DNA of 8,249 nucleotides from Flavobacteriales bacterium UBA972. Its GTDB lineage: Bacteria; Bacteroidota; Bacteroidia; Flavobacteriales; Schleiferiaceae. Below, piece by piece: positions 5,241 through 8,249 of the stretch (its first letter is position 1; each line of letters begins with the position of its first letter). The stretch is taken from contig DBBY01000006.1 of NCBI GenBank assembly GCA_002292855.1, forward strand, positions 1 to 8,249. Direction: 5' to 3'. The notes beneath the pieces were generated by a model, which worked only from the letters and a program-made list of their open reading frames with translations, had not been told where the DNA came from and searched no databases. Both the position numbers and the translations under genes were made by a program.

Positions 5241-7725
5241 GAACGTCGCTTCAAAGGTAAACTCTTACGCCGCAATACTCGCGGCAATTATGTGGTATAC
5301 GGCCCCAGCGCAGAGCGTTCTCGACGGCGATGGAATCCGCTATGCATCAGAAAAGCAGGGAGTCCTGCGCCCCGGGAGCAATACCCTAAATCTTCAGGGC
5401 AAGGCCCGTGCCGAATCCTCAGACTTCCTCCTCGAGGCCGAGTACCTAATTATTGACTGGAACTTGCGCGAAATCAAAGCCTTTGGTGCCAAGCAAGCCG
5501 ACGGAACCTACATCGGCCGCCCCATTTTTACCCAAGGCGAACGGCGAATCGGAGCAGACACGCTGCGCTACAACTACGGAACCCAAAAAGGCTGGGTCTA
5601 TCAATCGACCAGTCAAGAGGGCGGAGGATTTCTCTCTGGGGGGCAGGTTAAAATGATCACGGACTCCAGCTACTACATCGGCTCGACGCGCTTCACCACC
5701 TGCAACCACGTGGATCCGCACTTTGCTATTGTGGCGCCCCGTGCGCGCTTAGACGTGGGCAAGCGCATCGTCACAGGCCCTGCCTACCTCGAACTGATCC
5801 ATTTGCCCACGCCCTTGGCCCTGCCCTTCGGATTTTTCCCGGTCATGGAGAAGCGCGCCTCGGGGTACATTCTGCCCAATTTTGCCGACCGTCGGGAGTG
5901 GGGTCTGGGTCTGACCGGATTTGGCCACTATTGGGCACTCAACGACCACGTCGACTTAAAGGTCACCGGCGACCTCTACACCCGCGGATCCTGGGGCATT
6001 CAAGCGCAGTCCAACTACCGCTACCGCTATCGTTTCTCGGGCGGATTTGCCGTTCAGGCCAACCGAACGCGCTATGGAGACCCACGCTACGCGGACTATG
6101 GTCAGTTTTATGATTCTCGAGACTACCGCATATCGTGGAACCACAGCCAAGACCCCAAGGCCCACCCTTCGCGCACCTTTGCTGCCCGCGTGGAGCTGGC
6201 TACCGGCAGTTTTTTTAAGAATACCACCACCAACCCCGAAGACTTTTTAAAGAACGACCTGTCCTCCTCCATCAGTGTGGTGCAGCGATTCCCCGGAACC
6301 CCCTTCACCTTCACCGGAGCATTGCGGCACCGTCAAAACAACCAGCAGGGTACCATTGCCCTCTCGCTCCCTGAATTCACCTTGGGAATGGCACGGGTGC
6401 AGCCCTTTGCCCGCAAAGTCCGCAGCGGCACCCCTAAATGGTACGAGGGAATTGGCCTCACCTACGCCATGAACGGCCGCAACGAAACCCAGGGCCTCCT
6501 TGAGGAACTTCAGGATCCTGCCCAGCTTTTTGACCCGTCTCGGCTGCGAAGCGGGGTGCAGCACGCGGCATCGCTCAATACCAACCTCAAGCTCTTTAAG
6601 TTTATCACGATAAATCCCAGTGCCGATTGGGCCGAGAAATGGTACCCAACGGCCCTTGACTACCGCTGGGATACCCTCACCGAAAAGGTGACTTCTGACA
6701 CGGTTCAGGGCTTTTTTGCGGCGCGGGAGTTTCGCGCCTCGGCTTCGGCAAACACGACGCTTTATGGCTTGTTCCGCTTCAAGCGCGGACCCTTGTCTGC
6801 ACTTAGGCATGTGATGTACCCTTCGCTGACGGCCATTGCTCGTCCGGATTTTGCCAACCCGCAGTGGAACATTTATCAAGAAATCCAGTCCGATACGCTG
6901 GGTGGTCTAAAGCGCTTCAATCGTTTTGAAGGCTATACCTACGGCTCGCCGGGCCCCGGCCAGTTGGGCGCCGTTCGCTTTCGCCTTCGCAACACCCTCG
7001 ATGCCAAGCTTCGCGCTCGGGGCGATTCCGGAACCGAGCAGAAGATTAACCTCATCGACGATCTGAGCCTTGAAACCGGCTACAACGCGGCTGCCTTGAG
7101 CCATCCCTTTGAAAATATGGCGATTAGGGCATCGTCTTCATGGGGCAAAGGCGCTTACCGAGTGAGCTATCAGGGCCTTTTTGATTGGTACGGCATCGAT
7201 TCCACCGGCCAGCGCAGCCTGGATTTTTCGTCGGTGCTCGGTCAGGGCTTCATTCGGCCAACGATGCATCAGTTTAGCGCTGACCTTCGGTTGCGCGGCG
7301 GGAGCTCCGAGGGCCGACGCGGCCCAAAGATCAACGACCTTGGCCTAGAAGAGAACTATTTTTCTGACTACTATTCCCCCCTTGACTATGCCGACTGGGC
7401 GGCTCCCTGGAGTCTGAATGCAGGCTATTCCTTAAGGCGCTTTGCTTCAGGAACAACCTACAAGACCGTTCATTCGCTCCGCGTTGACGGCAGCTGGGAT
7501 CCGACCCAAAACTGGAAGATTCGATTCTCCAGCGGCTACGATTTAGAGAGTGCTAGCATCACCTTTACTTCGTTTGACGTGGTCCGCACAATTCACTGCT
7601 GGCAGATGAACCTGCGTTGGGTTCCGCTAGGCTACGCCCGAAGCTACTCGATCAGTATGGGTGTTACGGCCCCCTTGCTCAATGCCCTTAAAGTGCAGCG
7701 CCGTCGGGGCTTGGGTGACTATTAA
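5239..7725 (+). CDS. lptD: LPS-assembly outer-membrane protein LptD (Bacteroidota type)
   Basis: LptD inserts lipopolysaccharide into the outer leaflet of the outer membrane. From the ATG at 5239 it has 828 residues. A signal peptide is seen at 1-24 (SYAAILAAIMWYTAPAQS). A periplasmic OstA/LptA-like beta-jellyroll follows at about 25-150 (LNLQGKARAESSDFLLEAEYLIIDW, YNYGTQKGWVY). The long barrel domain then begins with the typical LIHLPTPLALPFGFFP..RASGYILPNF block (about 178-213) and is rich in alternating polar/aromatic strands. The chain ends in an aromatic residue (..GLGDY), as expected of a barrel. Only two cysteines exist, Cys155 (FTTCNHVDPHF) and Cys787 (TIHCWQMNLRW), consistent with a single disulfide linking the jellyroll to the C-terminal barrel. 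An in-frame TTG at 5224 was not used because it falls in the presumed -7 element and adds nothing to the signal peptide. The 3' end overlaps the convergent amidotransferase by 38 bp. Confidence 0.93.
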   Translation: MNVASKVNSYAAILAAIMWYTAPAQSVLDGDGIRYASEKQGVLRPGSNTLNLQGKARAESSDFLLEAEYLIIDWNLREIKAFGAKQADGTYIGRPIFTQGERRIGADTLRYNYGTQKGWVYQSTSQEGGGFLSGGQVKMITDSSYYIGSTRFTTCNHVDPHFAIVAPRARLDVGKRIVTGPAYLELIHLPTPLALPFGFFPVMEKRASGYILPNFADRREWGLGLTGFGHYWALNDHVDLKVTGDLYTRGSWGIQAQSNYRYRYRFSGGFAVQANRTRYGDPRYADYGQFYDSRDYRISWNHSQDPKAHPSRTFAARVELATGSFFKNTTTNPEDFLKNDLSSSISVVQRFPGTPFTFTGALRHRQNNQQGTIALSLPEFTLGMARVQPFARKVRSGTPKWYEGIGLTYAMNGRNETQGLLEELQDPAQLFDPSRLRSGVQHAASLNTNLKLFKFITINPSADWAEKWYPTALDYRWDTLTEKVTSDTVQGFFAAREFRASASANTTLYGLFRFKRGPLSALRHVMYPSLTAIARPDFANPQWNIYQEIQSDTLGGLKRFNRFEGYTYGSPGPGQLGAVRFRLRNTLDAKLRARGDSGTEQKINLIDDLSLETGYNAAALSHPFENMAIRASSSWGKGAYRVSYQGLFDWYGIDSTGQRSLDFSSVLGQGFIRPTMHQFSADLRLRGGSSEGRRGPKINDLGLEENYFSDYYSPLDYADWAAPWSLNAGYSLRRFASGTTYKTVHSLRVDGSWDPTQNWKIRFSSGYDLESASITFTSFDVVRTIHCWQMNLRWVPLGYARSYSISMGVTAPLLNALKVQRRRGLGDY
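5252..5259 (-). promoter_or_regulatory. Candidate Bacteroidota -7 element for the amidase operon
   Basis: On the minus strand this reads TACCTTTG, an exact TAnnTTTG match, ending 11 bases before the amidase ATG (5240). The expected start of transcription is near 5244-5247. It lies inside the first codons of lptD. No convincing -33 element is seen at normal spacing. With the facing plus-strand element at 5219-5226 it forms a nearly symmetric pair around the CATG that holds both start codons. Confidence 0.5.
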
Positions 7726-8249
7726 CCAACAGAGCCCAGGTCTCCAGAAGCTTCTTGCCCTGGGGGGTCAAAACACTTTCTGGATGAAACTGAAGGCCCC
7801 AAACGGCTTCGGTTCGGTGGCTAATGGCCGCAGGAAGCCCTTCGTGGTCGGTGGCTAGGAGCGTCCATTCTGTGGTAATGCTCCGGGCCTTAACCGCCCA
7901 AGAATGATAGTATCCAACCTGCATTGTTTTCGGAAGGCCCTGGTTCAGTACATCTTCGTGCAGCCAGGTTATGGTTCGCGAAATGCCGTGACGCGGACTG
8001 CCAGTGTGCTGGAGTTGGCCGCCCCGAAATTCAGCCAAGGCCTGCATGCCCAAGCAAACCCCTAGGATGGGCCTGCGGCCCCAATGCCGCGCAATGATCT
8101 GCATGAGTGCGCCCGATTCATTAGGAAGTCCAGGCCCGGGCGACAGGACTAGGGCAGTACAGGATTCAAAACCTTCTAAAGCAGCGGGGTCGTCGCAGCG
8201 CAGCACAATGACCTCACTAAAATAAGGTTCGAGCAGGTGCACCAAGTTG
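7688..8249 (-). CDS. trpG: Anthranilate/aminodeoxychorismate synthase glutamine amidotransferase (component II), N-terminus cut by window end
   Basis: A class I glutamine amidotransferase that releases ammonia from glutamine for a chorismate-using partner: TrpE in tryptophan synthesis or PabB in folate synthesis. The visible 186 residues contain the oxyanion block SPGPGLPNESG, the nucleophile elbow GVCLGMQ (Cys codon 8054-8056), the VGYYHSW segment and the catalytic FHPES (His codon 7784-7786). The frame stays open to the window edge and reads NLVHLLE, the usual continuation of the family's N-terminal DNYDSFTYNLVHLL, so about 14 residues lie outside and the TTG at 8243-8245 is an internal leucine, not a start. 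TrpG versus PabA cannot be decided without the neighbour. The family usually reads VGRYHS where this protein has VGYYHS. The last ~11 residues (NSHPSPDGAAL) extend past the conserved fold and overlap lptD tail to tail. Confidence 0.9.
   Translation of the reverse strand, partial: NLVHLLEPYFSEVIVLRCDDPAALEGFESCTALVLSPGPGLPNESGALMQIIARHWGRRPILGVCLGMQALAEFRGGQLQHTGSPRHGISRTITWLHEDVLNQGLPKTMQVGYYHSWAVKARSITTEWTLLATDHEGLPAAISHRTEAVWGLQFHPESVLTPQGKKLLETWALLVNSHPSPDGAAL

Noticed and set aside
6247..6879. Minus-strand open frame of 210 codons inside lptD
   Set aside because: It is antisense to the LptD barrel, has no recognisable motif, and no start signal was seen.
8243..8245. TTG as the start of the glutamine amidotransferase
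   Set aside because: The frame remains open upstream (AAC, Asn), and NLVHLL is the interior of the family's conserved N-terminus, so the gene is simply cut by the window edge.
1..8249. tRNA, rRNA, riboswitch or rho-independent terminators
   Set aside because: No cloverleaf, rRNA-like stretch, or hairpin followed by a T-run at a gene end was seen. The T-runs present lie inside coding sequence.

Overview
This window looks like chromosomal DNA of a Bacteroidota bacterium, most likely of the Flavobacteriales type. Four things point that way: the Bacteroidota form of LptD, the pairing of that gene with an N-acetylmuramoyl-L-alanine amidase, a small W/H/GCSID-type protein that is often annotated 'ABC transporter ATPase' in flavobacteria, and start codons without Shine-Dalgarno sequences but with TAnnTTTG (-7 type) promoter elements. 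By eye the G+C content is in the mid-50s percent, high for a flavobacterium. Gene density is very high; only the first ~45 bases lack a coding assignment. No RNA gene, IS element, phage gene or CRISPR array was seen.

Left and centre (5240 down to 44, minus strand): one tightly packed six-gene block. In order of transcription it encodes a periplasmic peptidoglycan amidase with a (K/A)xEP linker and a SPOR-like C-terminus; an MlaD/MCE-family lipid-transport protein; a membrane protein with a cytosolic 4Fe-4S dicluster domain; a small HAD-type phosphatase; a soluble cysteine-rich (CCG-domain) Fe-S protein; and the small conserved protein. Three successive junctions are 4-bp ATGA overlaps and the other two gaps are 10 and 3 bp, so this is almost certainly one operon with translational coupling. 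The dicluster protein and the CCG protein together resemble the electron-transfer half of heterodisulfide-reductase/GlpC/LutA-type complexes. The HAD gene sits between them.

Right (5239 to 7725, plus strand): lptD, the outer-membrane LPS-assembly barrel, divergent from the amidase. Their two ATG codons overlap on opposite strands inside a single CATG (5238-5241). Each gene has an exact TAnnTTTG motif 11-12 nt before its start, which puts each presumed promoter inside the other gene's coding sequence. The two transcripts would therefore overlap at their 5' ends. This is the most distinctive regulatory arrangement in the window.

Far right (7688 to beyond 8249, minus strand): a class I glutamine amidotransferase (TrpG/PabA type) whose N-terminus is cut off by the window edge. 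It is convergent with lptD and overlaps its 3' end by 38 bp.

Far left (about 12-79): an array of degenerate 7-bp repeats (CTAGTTG/CTAGTTA/CTGGCTT). It forms the last ~11 codons and the stop of the terminal operon gene. A 16-bp identical piece of the same repeat also lies in frame within the membrane Fe-S gene. Overall this is an envelope-biogenesis locus (LPS export, peptidoglycan remodelling, lipid trafficking) with a redox module. No clearly new defence or mobile system was found; the novelty is in gene overlap, promoter architecture and the heptamer repeat.
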